A stretch of DNA of 64,000 nt, from contig NZ_FMZV01000013.1 in assembly GCF_900101475.1 (NCBI RefSeq), positions 1 to 64,000 of the forward strand, in the 5' to 3' direction. Within the stretch, counting starts at the first letter, position 1; each line of letters opens with the position of its first letter. Position numbers and translations under genes: made by a program. The stretch is from Ruegeria marina. GTDB lineage: Bacteria; Pseudomonadota; Alphaproteobacteria; Rhodobacterales; Rhodobacteraceae. Below are positions 46,542 to 54,919 of this stretch, in pieces. The notes under the pieces were generated by a model that was not told where the DNA came from, did not search any database, and saw only the letters and a list, made by a program, of their open reading frames with translations.

Positions 46542-46572
46542 CAAAAAATGAAAACTCTGAATTCTGAATTCA
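46538..46572 (+). promoter_or_regulatory. Promoter with operator-like palindrome for the CoA ligase unit (copy 4 of 4)
   Basis: TTGACA at 46538-46543 overlaps the permease stop codon. The perfect palindrome TGAATTC-T-GAATTCA spans 46558-46572 and covers the expected -10 region. The ribosome binding site AAAGGAGG follows directly and the gene starts at GTG 46586. This is the best match of the four copies to the shared consensus. Confidence 0.7.
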
Positions 46573-46585
46573 AAAGGAGGCTGAC

Positions 46586-48175
46586 GTGACCAAATCCCTG
46601 TTGACCTTTGGGCAGATGCTGGACGGGTTTGCACGCCTGCGGCCCAATGACCTTGGCGCGCGGGATCTCGAACGCGCGCTGACCTTTTCGCAATGGAACG
46701 AACGGGCACGGCGTCTTGGCAATGCCTTGCTCGGGCTGGGACTGAGCACGGGCGATCGCGTCGCCGTGCTGGCCTATAACCGGCTGGAATGGGCCGAGAT
46801 CTATGCCGCGACGGCCAAGGCCGGGCTGATCGCGGTGCCGTTGAACTTCCGCCTCAGCGCGCTGGAAATGCGCTTCATCATCGAGGATTGCGCCGCGGCG
46901 GCCGTCCTGTCGGAACATGGGCTGCACGGGGCTATCGAAGAGGTCCGGGCCGATCTGGCGATTCCGGAATCGCGCTATGTGCTGTTTGGTGGTCGCGCGG
47001 CAGGCTGGCACGACTACGAGGATCTTCTGAGCCGCGCGGCGTCCTCTGCGCCGGATGTTGCCGTCAGCGACACGGATCCTTGGGCGCTGATGTATACATC
47101 GGGCACCACCGGAAAGCCAAAGGGCGTGATCCGCAGCCACCGCAGCCAGGCGCTTGTCGGGCTGGTGACCGAGATCGAGCTTGGCATCGGCGCGCGTGAT
47201 GACGCGCTGCTGGTCATGCCCATGTGCCACGCGAACTCGCTGAATTTCTTTTCGTCCTTCAGTTATCGCGGCGGTGTCACCTCGATCTTTTCGCGCGCCA
47301 GTTTCGACGCCGAAGAGGCGCTGGACGTGATGGAACGCTCGGGGGCGACCTTCACCTCGCTGGTGCCGACCCATTACATCATGATGCTGGAACAGGCCAA
47401 GGCCGAGAGCCGCACGCGCGACCTGGGCCGAATGACCAAGCTGATGATCTCGTCCGCGCCGGCGCGGGCCGATACCAAGCGCGCGGTGATGGAAATGTTC
47501 CCCAATTCCGGCCTGTTCGAGCTTTACGGTTCGTCAGAGGGCGGCTGGGTCACGATGCTGCATCCCGACGAGCAATTCACAAATCTGGGCACCGTGGGCC
47601 GCGAATGCGTGGGCACCGCGCCGATTCGCCTGCTGGACGATGATGGCAACGAGGTGCCGGACGGGCAGCCGGGCGAGTTGTTCCACTGCACGCCCTACAC
47701 GTTCGACGGTTACTGGAACCTGCCCGAAAAGACCGCCGAGGCCTTCCGCGGGGAATATTGCACCGTGGGCGACATGGCGCTCAGGGACGAGAATGGTTTC
47801 ATCAAGCTGATCGACCGCAAGAAGAACATGATCATTTCCGGCGGCGAGAACATCTATCCCGCCGAGGTCGAAGCGGTGCTGGGCGCCGCGCCTGAAGTGC
47901 GCGACGTGGCAGTGATCGGCTTGCCGGACGAGAAATGGGGTGAACGCGTCCATGCGGTCGTCGTCCTGAAGGATGGTGCGCGGGCCAGCGAGGCCGATGT
48001 GATCGGCTGGTGCGGCGAACGGATCGCACGGTTCAAGCGCCCGCGCAGCGTCAGTTTCGTCGCCGCCGAGGACATTCCGCGCACCGCCACCGGGAAGATC
48101 CAGCACGGAATACTCAAGGAAAAGCTCCTGACCGGGGCCTTTGACAGGACACATATGGCAGGAGCAGCAGAATGA
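46586..48175 (+). CDS. AMP-forming acyl-CoA ligase
   Basis: A 529-residue ANL-family ligase. Motifs: '[21 protein letters not shown]', '[14 protein letters not shown]', '[23 protein letters not shown]' and the C-terminal catalytic Lys in '[11 protein letters not shown]'. It starts at GTG 46586 behind a strong AGGAGG and a dedicated promoter/operator, and overlaps the ThDP-enzyme gene by 4 bases. It likely activates the acid handled by this cluster; by context it corresponds to the ligase (LvaE role) of levulinate-type pathways. The substrate is unproven. Confidence 0.9.
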   Translation: MTKSLLTFGQMLDGFARLRPNDLGARDLERALTFSQWNERARRLGNALLGLGLSTGDRVAVLAYNRLEWAEIYAATAKAGLIAVPLNFRLSALEMRFIIEDCAAAAVLSEHGLHGAIEEVRADLAIPESRYVLFGGRAAGWHDYEDLLSRAASSAPDVAVSDTDPWALMYTSGTTGKPKGVIRSHRSQALVGLVTEIELGIGARDDALLVMPMCHANSLNFFSSFSYRGGVTSIFSRASFDAEEALDVMERSGATFTSLVPTHYIMMLEQAKAESRTRDLGRMTKLMISSAPARADTKRAVMEMFPNSGLFELYGSSEGGWVTMLHPDEQFTNLGTVGRECVGTAPIRLLDDDGNEVPDGQPGELFHCTPYTFDGYWNLPEKTAEAFRGEYCTVGDMALRDENGFIKLIDRKKNMIISGGENIYPAEVEAVLGAAPEVRDVAVIGLPDEKWGERVHAVVVLKDGARASEADVIGWCGERIARFKRPRSVSFVAAEDIPRTATGKIQHGILKEKLLTGAFDRTHMAGAAE

Positions 48176-49899
48176 GCCAGGATCTTAACAGCGACGGTTT
48201 GAGCGTTGCAGCATGGATCGCGCGTTTTCTTCAGGCGCGGGGTGTGGACCGGATCTTCGGTCTTCAGGGCGGGCATATCCAGCCGATCTGGGACTTTGCT
48301 GCGCAGCGCGGCATCCGCATCGTCGATGTGCGTCATGAATGCGCCGCGGTGCACATGGCCCATGCCCATGCCGAGCTGACGGGCGGATTTGCGGTGGCCA
48401 TGGTCACCGCCGGGCCGGGTGTGACCAATACCGTGACCGCCATCGCCAATGCGTCGCTGGCCCGCATCCCGGTGCTGGTGATCGGCGGTTGCACCTCGCG
48501 CCCGCAGGCCAATATGGGTCCGTTGCAGGACATCCCGCATGTGGACATCATCAAGCCGGTGGCGCGCCTGTCGAGGACCGCGCGCGTCGCCGATCAGGTG
48601 ATCCGCGAACTGGACGAGGCCGTGGCGCGCGCGATGGGCGACGGCGGCGAACCGGGGCCGGTCTACCTTGAGATCCCGACGGATGTGCTGCGCCAGCACG
48701 TGCCGGAACACATGGTGCTGGATGACTGGATGTCGCCCAAGGCGCCGCGTGTCATGCCGCCCGATCCGACCGCGGTGGCCGAGGCGGCCAAGGCGCTGTG
48801 GACCGCGAAACGCCCGGTGGTCGTTGCGGGCCGCGGCGCCAATGGCGCGGCCGAGGCGCTGAACCGGCTACTCGATGCCTCGGGAGCGCTTTATCTCGAC
48901 ACGCAAGAGGCGCGCGGGCTGGTCTCGGGCGAACATGGCTCTTTCGTGGGGGCGATGCGCGGGCAGGTGATGCAAGAGGCCGATCTGGTCATCACGGTGG
49001 GCCGGCGGCTGGACTACCAGCTTGGGTATGGGTCTCCGGCGGTGTTCCCTCATGCGCGCTTCATTCGCATTTCGGACACGGCGTCGGAACTGATCGACAA
49101 CCGGCGCGGTACGCCTGAACTGCTGGCCACGCCAGCACTGGCATTGGACGCGATTGCCGAGGCGGGCACGGCGCTGGGCGCTCCGGCGCTGGATCGCGAC
49201 TGGGCCGAGGGTACGCGGGCGAAACATGTTGCACGCGCCTCGGGTGGCAATCGCGAGGTGCCGCAAACCGGCAAGGACGGCAAGATCCACCCGATGGCCA
49301 TTTTCGACGCGCTCAAGCAGGTGGCTGACAAGGATTACATCGCGGTTGCCGATGGCGGCGATTTCCTCAGTTTCGCGCGCGTCGGGCTGGAGGCGAAAAC
49401 CTATCTTGATGCCGGGGCCTTTGGCTGTCTGGGCGTGGGTGTGCCTTATGCCAATGCCGCGTCTCTGGCCTTCCCGGACCGCCAGGTGGTCTGTGTCACC
49501 GGCGATGGGGCCTATGGGTTGAACGCGATGGAGATCGACACTGCGGTGCGGCAGGGCGCCAAGCCCGTGATCATCGTCTCGAACAACGCCGCCTGGAATA
49601 TCGAGCGTTTCGACCAGGCTGACAACTACGGCGGGCGCATCGTGGGCACGTTGCTGCGCCATTCCGATTACGCCGGCATGGCGACCGCGCTGGGCCTCTA
49701 TGGCGAGCGGGTCGAGGACCCCGCCGACCTGCCTGCCGCGATCCGGCGCGCGCTGGAGAACGCGCCTGCGGTGGTCGATGTGGTCACCTCGCAGGATGCG
49801 GTTTCGTCGGATGCCAAGAAGGGCCTGGGCTTTGTGCCCGATTACCAGCCGCTGACCGTCTGGGACGATGCCGAGCGCAAGCGCCGGGGCCTGGCATGA
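48172..49899 (+). CDS. Thiamine diphosphate-dependent enzyme (acetolactate synthase-like/2-hydroxyacyl-CoA lyase-like)
   Basis: A 575-residue ThDP enzyme with the three-domain decarboxylase layout. The cofactor-activating Glu is in '[14 protein letters not shown]' (about residue 53), and the pyrophosphate/metal motif runs from '[13 protein letters not shown]' to 'VSNNAAWN'. This family includes acetolactate synthase, benzoylformate decarboxylase, oxalyl-CoA decarboxylase and 2-hydroxyacyl-CoA lyase. Linkage to a CoA ligase (4-base overlap) favours a carboligase or lyase on a 2-hydroxyacyl-CoA or 2-oxo acid; branched-chain synthesis is unlikely because no small subunit is present. Confidence 0.82.
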   Translation: MSQDLNSDGLSVAAWIARFLQARGVDRIFGLQGGHIQPIWDFAAQRGIRIVDVRHECAAVHMAHAHAELTGGFAVAMVTAGPGVTNTVTAIANASLARIPVLVIGGCTSRPQANMGPLQDIPHVDIIKPVARLSRTARVADQVIRELDEAVARAMGDGGEPGPVYLEIPTDVLRQHVPEHMVLDDWMSPKAPRVMPPDPTAVAEAAKALWTAKRPVVVAGRGANGAAEALNRLLDASGALYLDTQEARGLVSGEHGSFVGAMRGQVMQEADLVITVGRRLDYQLGYGSPAVFPHARFIRISDTASELIDNRRGTPELLATPALALDAIAEAGTALGAPALDRDWAEGTRAKHVARASGGNREVPQTGKDGKIHPMAIFDALKQVADKDYIAVADGGDFLSFARVGLEAKTYLDAGAFGCLGVGVPYANAASLAFPDRQVVCVTGDGAYGLNAMEIDTAVRQGAKPVIIVSNNAAWNIERFDQADNYGGRIVGTLLRHSDYAGMATALGLYGERVEDPADLPAAIRRALENAPAVVDVVTSQDAVSSDAKKGLGFVPDYQPLTVWDDAERKRRGLA

Positions 49900-50699
49900 T
49901 GCGCGATCTTGCCAAACCGTCGCCGGCTCTGGCCGAGCGGTTTTCGCTGGCCGGCCGTCGCGCGCTGGTCACTGGGGCCTCGGGCGTGCTGGGCGCGCGG
50001 TTCGCACAGGTGCTGGCCGAGGCGGGCGCCGCCGTCACGCTGGCGGCACGCCGGGTCGAGCCGATGCTGGCGCTGCGGGACCGGATCGAAGGCGCGGGCG
50101 GACAGGCCTGTGTCGTGCCGCTCGATCTGGCCGATGCGCCCACCATCGCCGCCGCCTTCGATACGGCGGAGGAAGCCCTGGGCGGACCCGTTGACCTGGT
50201 GGTGAACAATTCCGGTATCGCGTCGCCGGGGCTGTTGCTGGAGCAGTCGGAAGATGACTGGGCGCAGCTGATGGCCGTCAATCTCGATGGCGCGCGCCGC
50301 GTGGCGGCCGAGGCCGCGCGCCGTCTGGTGGCGGCGGGCGAGGGGGGCAGCATCGTCAATGTCGCCTCGATTCTCGGGCTGCGGCAGGGGGCGGGGGTGG
50401 CGGCCTATGCCACGTCCAAGGCGGCGCTGGTGCAGCTGACCAAGCAACAGGCGCTGGAATGGGCGCGCCATGGCATTCGCGTCAACGCGCTCTGCCCCGG
50501 CTATATCGAGACCGATATCAACCGCGATTTCTTTGCTTCCGACGCCGGGCAGGCGCAGGTCAAGCGCATCCCGATGCGGCGACTGGGCCGGCCTTCGGAA
50601 CTCGACGGGGCGCTTCTGCTGCTGGCCTCGGAGGCGGGCAGTTTCATGACCGGCACGGCGCTGGTGGCCGATGGTGGCCACCTATTGAACCCCTTGTAG
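49896..50699 (+). CDS. SDR-family oxidoreductase of the CoA-ligase cluster
   Basis: A 267-residue short-chain dehydrogenase. '[17 protein letters not shown]' is the cofactor loop, '[11 protein letters not shown]' follows, the catalytic Ser is in 'NVASILG' and the active-site Tyr-Lys in 'YATSKAAL', with '[10 protein letters not shown]' downstream. A TGA/ATG overlap couples it to the ThDP enzyme gene. In levulinate pathways an SDR reduces the 4-oxoacyl-CoA to 4-hydroxyacyl-CoA; a comparable step is possible here. Confidence 0.9.
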   Translation: MMRDLAKPSPALAERFSLAGRRALVTGASGVLGARFAQVLAEAGAAVTLAARRVEPMLALRDRIEGAGGQACVVPLDLADAPTIAAAFDTAEEALGGPVDLVVNNSGIASPGLLLEQSEDDWAQLMAVNLDGARRVAAEAARRLVAAGEGGSIVNVASILGLRQGAGVAAYATSKAALVQLTKQQALEWARHGIRVNALCPGYIETDINRDFFASDAGQAQVKRIPMRRLGRPSELDGALLLLASEAGSFMTGTALVADGGHLLNPL

Positions 50700-50709
50700 G
50701 GAGAAAATC

Positions 50710-51687
50710 ATGCAGGATTACAGGATCGTGGCACGCGAACCGGGCGGATCGGAGGTGCTGGAGCGCCGCGATTTCACGCCTGACGCGCCGGGGCAGGGCG
50801 AGGTGCTGGTGCGCCATGAGGCCATTGGGCTCAATTTCCTCGATATCTACCACCGCAGCGGGCTCTACCCCTGGGCCGCGCCGCGCGACCTGGTGCCCGG
50901 CTCCGAGGCGGCAGGCGTTGTCGAGGCGGTGGGGCCGGGTGTCACCGGTCTGAACCGGGGCGACCGCGTCGCCTATACCCATCCGCTGGGCGCTTATGCC
51001 TCGGCGCGGGTGATTGCCGCCGACCGGCTGCTCAGGCTGCCGGACGGGATCTCGTCCGAGGTTGCCGCGGGGGTGATCCTCAAGGGCCTGACGGCGCATT
51101 ACCTGATCCATGACAGCTATGTGGCGCAGAAGGGCGACACCGTGCTGGTGCATGCCGCTGCGGGCGGGGTTGGTCTGCTCATGGGTCAATGGCTGGCGGC
51201 TAGGGGTGTCCGGGCCATCGGCACGGCAGGCGGGGCCGAGAAATGCGCGCTGGCGCGGTCGCATGGCTATGACACGGTGATCGACTACAGCGCCGGCGAT
51301 TTCGTTGGTCGGGTCATGGAGTTGACCGGCGGCGCCGGGGTGCAGGCCGTCTATGACAGCGTCGGCGCCGATACCTGGCGCGGCTCGCTGGCTTGTCTGG
51401 CGACCCATGGCAGCTTTGTGAATTTCGGCCAATCCTCTGGGCCGATCACGGGTTTCGCCTTTGGTGATCTGGCCAAGGGCTCGTTCTTTGCCACGCGGCC
51501 CGTCCTTTTCCACTTCACTGCCGATCCCGCCGAATTGCAGCGCCGGGGCGCGGCGCTTTTCGCCGCTTTGGGCGATGGCACGCTGGTCAGCGAGGTGCGC
51601 AATCGCTTTGCGCTGGCCGATGCCGCCAAGGCGCATGACGCGCTGGAAAGCCGGAGCACGACCGGCACGACCGTCCTCATTCCCTGA
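50710..51687 (+). CDS. Quinone oxidoreductase-like MDR-family protein
   Basis: A 325-residue zinc-free medium-chain reductase, the QorA type. N-terminal 'HEAIGLNFLDIYHRSGLYPW', cofactor region 'VLVHAAAGGVGLLMGQWLA' and 'GAGVQAVYDSVG' are typical. Such NADPH-dependent enzymes reduce quinones or alpha,beta-unsaturated carbonyls. It follows the SDR gene by 10 bases. It may detoxify reactive enals made from alcohol oxidation; the precise role is not evident. Confidence 0.9.
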   Translation: MQDYRIVAREPGGSEVLERRDFTPDAPGQGEVLVRHEAIGLNFLDIYHRSGLYPWAAPRDLVPGSEAAGVVEAVGPGVTGLNRGDRVAYTHPLGAYASARVIAADRLLRLPDGISSEVAAGVILKGLTAHYLIHDSYVAQKGDTVLVHAAAGGVGLLMGQWLAARGVRAIGTAGGAEKCALARSHGYDTVIDYSAGDFVGRVMELTGGAGVQAVYDSVGADTWRGSLACLATHGSFVNFGQSSGPITGFAFGDLAKGSFFATRPVLFHFTADPAELQRRGAALFAALGDGTLVSEVRNRFALADAAKAHDALESRSTTGTTVLIP

Positions 51688-51698
51688 AGGAACACGCC

Positions 51699-52163
51699 AT
51701 GAAAACCATCTACGCCACGTCCTGCACCGCAACCCACGAAGCCCGCAATGGCTCGGTCCGCTCGGAGGACGGCCATCTCGACGTCAAGCTTGCCGCGCCG
51801 AAAGAACTGGGCGGGCCGGGCGGCGGCACCAATCCCGAGCAACTGTTCGCCGCCGGCTATGCGGCCTGTTTCACCTCGGCCATGTTGCGCGTGGCGCGCG
51901 AAGCCAAGACCCCCATCGGCAAACCCGCAGTCACCGTGCATTCCGGGCTGCGTTCGGATGGACCGGATCGCTATGCGCTGATTGCCGAGGTCAAGGTGGC
52001 GCTGTCCGATCTGGACCGTGACACGGCGCTGTCCATCGTGCAGGGCGCGCACCGGATCTGTCCGTTTTCCAAGGCCGTGGGCGAGAGCCTGGGCGTGACC
52101 GTCACGCTGACCGACTGGCAGGGCGCGACCGATGGTGAAACGCTGGAACTGGAGCGCGCGTAA
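51699..52163 (+). CDS. Ohr-type organic hydroperoxide resistance protein
   Basis: A 154-residue OsmC/Ohr protein. The cysteine pair lies in 'YAACFTSAML' and 'HRICPFSKAV', the Ohr pattern, with 'GGTNPEQLFAAGYAACF' typical. It should reduce organic or lipid hydroperoxides in the cytoplasm. It stands 11 bases after the MDR gene and 2 bases before the acyl-CoA dehydrogenase, so it is part of the catabolic transcript and may cope with peroxide from flavin oxidation. No OhrR regulator is nearby. Confidence 0.88.
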   Translation: MKTIYATSCTATHEARNGSVRSEDGHLDVKLAAPKELGGPGGGTNPEQLFAAGYAACFTSAMLRVAREAKTPIGKPAVTVHSGLRSDGPDRYALIAEVKVALSDLDRDTALSIVQGAHRICPFSKAVGESLGVTVTLTDWQGATDGETLELERA

Positions 52164-52165
52164 CC

Positions 52166-53392
52166 ATGGATTTCACGCTTTCCCCCCGTATCGAGGACTA
52201 TCGCGCCCGGATCGCCCGGTTTGTCGAGGATGAAATCCTGCCGGTCGAAGAGAACCGCGCCAATTGGGATGCGCATGGCAATATCGCCAGCGCACCGCTG
52301 GAAATCCTGCGCGACAAGGCGCGTGCCGAAGGTCTGTGGTGCTTGCAGCTGAAGCCCGAGACCGGCGGGCAGGGGCTGGGCCGCGTCGGCATGGCGGTCT
52401 GCTACGAGGAGATGAACCGCTCGATATTTGGTCCGGTAGTGTTCAACTCTGCCGCGCCCGATGACGGCAACATGATGGTGCTGGAACAGGCCGCGACCGA
52501 GGCGCAGAAAACCCGCTGGCTTGACCCGATCGTGCGCGGCGAGGTGCGCTCGGCCTTTGTCATGACCGAACCGCATCCCGGCGGCGGGTCGGACCCCGGC
52601 ATGATGCTGACCACCGCGAAGAAACAGCGTGACTCTTATGTGATCCGGGGCCGCAAATGGTTCATCACCGGGGCCGAGGACGCGGCGCATTTCATCCTGA
52701 TGGCTCGCACCTCGGACGATCCGCGCCGGGGGTTGACCGCCTTCCTGCATCACCGCGACGAGCCCGGCTGGCGCATCGACCGGCGCATTCCGATCATGGG
52801 GCCCGAGGAACATGGCGGCCATTGCGAACTGGTCTATGAGGGGATGGAACTGCCCGCCGACCGCGTGCTGCTGGGCGAAGGGCTGGGGCTGAAGCTGACC
52901 CAGATGCGGCTTGGCCCCGCGCGGCTGACCCATTGCATGCGCTGGCTGGGGCTGGCCAAGCGCTGCACCGAGATCGCGCAGGAATATGCGCAGAACCGAC
53001 ATGGTTTTGGCGTGCGCCTGTCGGACCGCGAAAGCATCCAGATCAAGATGGGTGATCTGGCCATGGGGATCGAGATCGGCCGCCTGCTGGTGATGAAGGC
53101 CGCCTGGGCGCTCGATCAGGGCAGTTTCGCGCGCAAGGAAGTGTCCATGGCCAAGATCCATGTGGCGAACCTTTTGCACAAGGCCGCCGATGTGGCGATC
53201 CAGGTCAATGGCGCGCGCGGCTACAGCTGCGACACGGTGCTGGAATGGATCTACCGCTATGCCCGGCAGGCCCGTCTGGTCGATGGCGCGGACGAGGTGC
53301 ACCAGATGGTGCTGAACCGGTTCCTGGGCGACGAGGGGCGGGGTTTCTGGACCTGGCCGGTTGCGCCGCACGTGGCGGGGGCGGCGGAATGA
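52166..53392 (+). CDS. Acyl-CoA dehydrogenase, ACAD10/11-like
   Basis: A 408-residue flavoprotein of the acyl-CoA dehydrogenase fold. Segments recalling the ACAD domain of mammalian ACAD11 are 'IFGPVVFNSAAPDDGNMMVL', 'AFVMTEPHPGGGSDP', 'MRLGPARLTHCMRWLGLA' and the C-terminal 'DGADEVHQMVL'. It overlaps the following kinase-like gene by 4 bases. In ACAD11 and the Pseudomonas levulinate enzyme LvaC, the dehydrogenase domain eliminates phosphate from a 4-phosphoacyl-CoA to give an enoyl-CoA; the same role is inferred here. Ordinary beta-oxidation remains the alternative. Confidence 0.9.
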   Translation: MDFTLSPRIEDYRARIARFVEDEILPVEENRANWDAHGNIASAPLEILRDKARAEGLWCLQLKPETGGQGLGRVGMAVCYEEMNRSIFGPVVFNSAAPDDGNMMVLEQAATEAQKTRWLDPIVRGEVRSAFVMTEPHPGGGSDPGMMLTTAKKQRDSYVIRGRKWFITGAEDAAHFILMARTSDDPRRGLTAFLHHRDEPGWRIDRRIPIMGPEEHGGHCELVYEGMELPADRVLLGEGLGLKLTQMRLGPARLTHCMRWLGLAKRCTEIAQEYAQNRHGFGVRLSDRESIQIKMGDLAMGIEIGRLLVMKAAWALDQGSFARKEVSMAKIHVANLLHKAADVAIQVNGARGYSCDTVLEWIYRYARQARLVDGADEVHQMVLNRFLGDEGRGFWTWPVAPHVAGAAE

Positions 53393-54426
53393 GTGATCTG
53401 GACCTCACCGCGCTGGAAGGCTGGCTGGCGGGCAAGACCGCTGGCGGTGATCTGCGCCTGGAACGCATCGGCGGCGGCCAGTCGAACCCGACGTGGTTCG
53501 TCGACTGGGGCGAAAGCCGCTATGTTCTGCGCAAGAAGCCGGCCGGGCCGATCCTGCCCGGCGCGCATGCCATCGAACGGGAATTCCGCGTGCTGCGCGC
53601 GCTGGAGGGCACGGATGTTCCGGTGCCGCGCGCGCTCTGGCTGGAAGAGGATGCCAGCATCCTCGGCACCCCTTTCTACGTGATGGAGCGGCTGGACGGG
53701 CGGGTGTTCACCGACTGCACCCTGCCGGGTCTGACGCCGGAGGATCGGCGCGCGATCTACCTCGACATGGCGCGCACGCTGGCGCGGCTGCATGCGGTGC
53801 GGCCCGAGGCCGTAGGCCTTGGTGATTTCGGCAAGCCGGGCAATTACTTCGAGCGCCAGATCAACCGCTGGGGGCGGCAATACCGCGAAAGCCCCGGCGG
53901 GCGGGTCGCGGCGCTGGACCGGCTGCTGGACTGGCTCACGGCGAATATGCCCGAAGATGATGGCGCGGTGTCGATTGCGCATGGCGATTTCCGGTTGGGC
54001 AACATGCTGTTCCACCCCACCGAACCGCGGGTGATCGGCGTGCTGGACTGGGAATTGTCCACGCTGGGTCATCCGCTGGCCGACCTCGGCTTCTGCGTGA
54101 TGCCCTGGCATACCGCGCCGGACGAATATGGCGGCCTAGTGGGCACCGGCTGGCAGGATGCGGGCATTCCGACCCGCGCCGAGTTCGAGGCGGAATACCA
54201 CGCTCACGCCATCCCGACCGCGCCATTGACCGCATTCCACATGGCCTTTGCGCTGTTCCGTTTCGCGGTGATCTTTGTCGGCATCGCCGACCGGGCGCGG
54301 GCGGGCAACGCCGCCTCGGACGAAGCGGCGACGCTGGCGCCGCTGGCAGAGCGCTTTGCCATCCGCGCGCTGGAGGTGATCCGGGGCGGACATCAGACGA
54401 CATCCAAGCAACGACGACACGCCTGA
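53389..54426 (+). CDS. APH-like kinase of the ACAD10/11/LvaA type
   Basis: A 345-residue aminoglycoside-phosphotransferase-fold kinase. Glycine-rich region '[13 protein letters not shown]', ATP Lys in 'YVLRKKPAG', catalytic loop '[15 protein letters not shown]' and the metal Asp in '[19 protein letters not shown]' are nearly those of the ACAD10/11 kinase domain. LvaA and ACAD10/11 kinases phosphorylate the hydroxyl of 4-hydroxyacyl-CoAs. The ATG lies inside the acyl-CoA dehydrogenase stop region (ATGA), so the two are translated together, as two genes rather than one fused protein. Aminoglycoside resistance is not supported. Confidence 0.9.
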   Translation: MSDLDLTALEGWLAGKTAGGDLRLERIGGGQSNPTWFVDWGESRYVLRKKPAGPILPGAHAIEREFRVLRALEGTDVPVPRALWLEEDASILGTPFYVMERLDGRVFTDCTLPGLTPEDRRAIYLDMARTLARLHAVRPEAVGLGDFGKPGNYFERQINRWGRQYRESPGGRVAALDRLLDWLTANMPEDDGAVSIAHGDFRLGNMLFHPTEPRVIGVLDWELSTLGHPLADLGFCVMPWHTAPDEYGGLVGTGWQDAGIPTRAEFEAEYHAHAIPTAPLTAFHMAFALFRFAVIFVGIADRARAGNAASDEAATLAPLAERFAIRALEVIRGGHQTTSKQRRHA

Positions 54427-54452
54427 CCAGGCGCAACCCAGGGAGGAGACCC

Positions 54453-54905
54453 ATGAAGAAACTGACCATCAACGGCATCCAGAAGGAGGTGGCCTCGGAC
54501 GGCCAGACACCTCTGCTCTGGGTCATTCGCGAAGAACTGGGCATGACCGGAACCAAGTTCGGCTGCGGCCAGGGGCTGTGCGGCGCCTGCACCGTGCATG
54601 TGGGCGGACAGGCCGTGCGTTCCTGCCAGACCTGGCTTGAGGATCTCGACGAAGGGGCCGAAGTGACCACGATCGAGGGTCTGCATCCCACCGGCGAGCA
54701 TCCGCTGCAACTGGCCTGGATCAAGCATCAGGTCCCGCAATGCGGCTATTGCCAGTCCGGCCAGATCATGCAGGCGGCCGATCTTCTGGCCAACAACCCC
54801 GATCCGTCTGACGCAGAGATCGTCGAGGCCATGAACGGCAACCTGTGCCGCTGCATGACCTACGAAAGCATCCGCGCGGCCATCAAGACCGCGGCGAAAG
54901 CCTGA
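54453..54905 (+). CDS. 2Fe-2S subunit of a molybdenum hydroxylase
   Basis: A 150-residue xanthine oxidase-family small subunit. Plant-type ferredoxin cluster: '[15 protein letters not shown]' with a fourth Cys in 'AVRSCQT'. Second cluster: '[11 protein letters not shown]' and '[10 protein letters not shown]'. It has no signal peptide; if the partner is exported by Tat, this subunit would travel with it after folding. It starts after GGGAGGAG and lies 14 bases before the large-subunit gene. Confidence 0.93.
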   Translation: MKKLTINGIQKEVASDGQTPLLWVIREELGMTGTKFGCGQGLCGACTVHVGGQAVRSCQTWLEDLDEGAEVTTIEGLHPTGEHPLQLAWIKHQVPQCGYCQSGQIMQAADLLANNPDPSDAEIVEAMNGNLCRCMTYESIRAAIKTAAKA

Positions 54906-54919
54906 GGGAGGACAACAAC

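Noticed and set aside
53389-54426. Aminoglycoside resistance phosphotransferase
   Set aside because: The fold is shared, but the motifs match the ACAD10/11 kinase type and the gene is translationally coupled to an acyl-CoA dehydrogenase.
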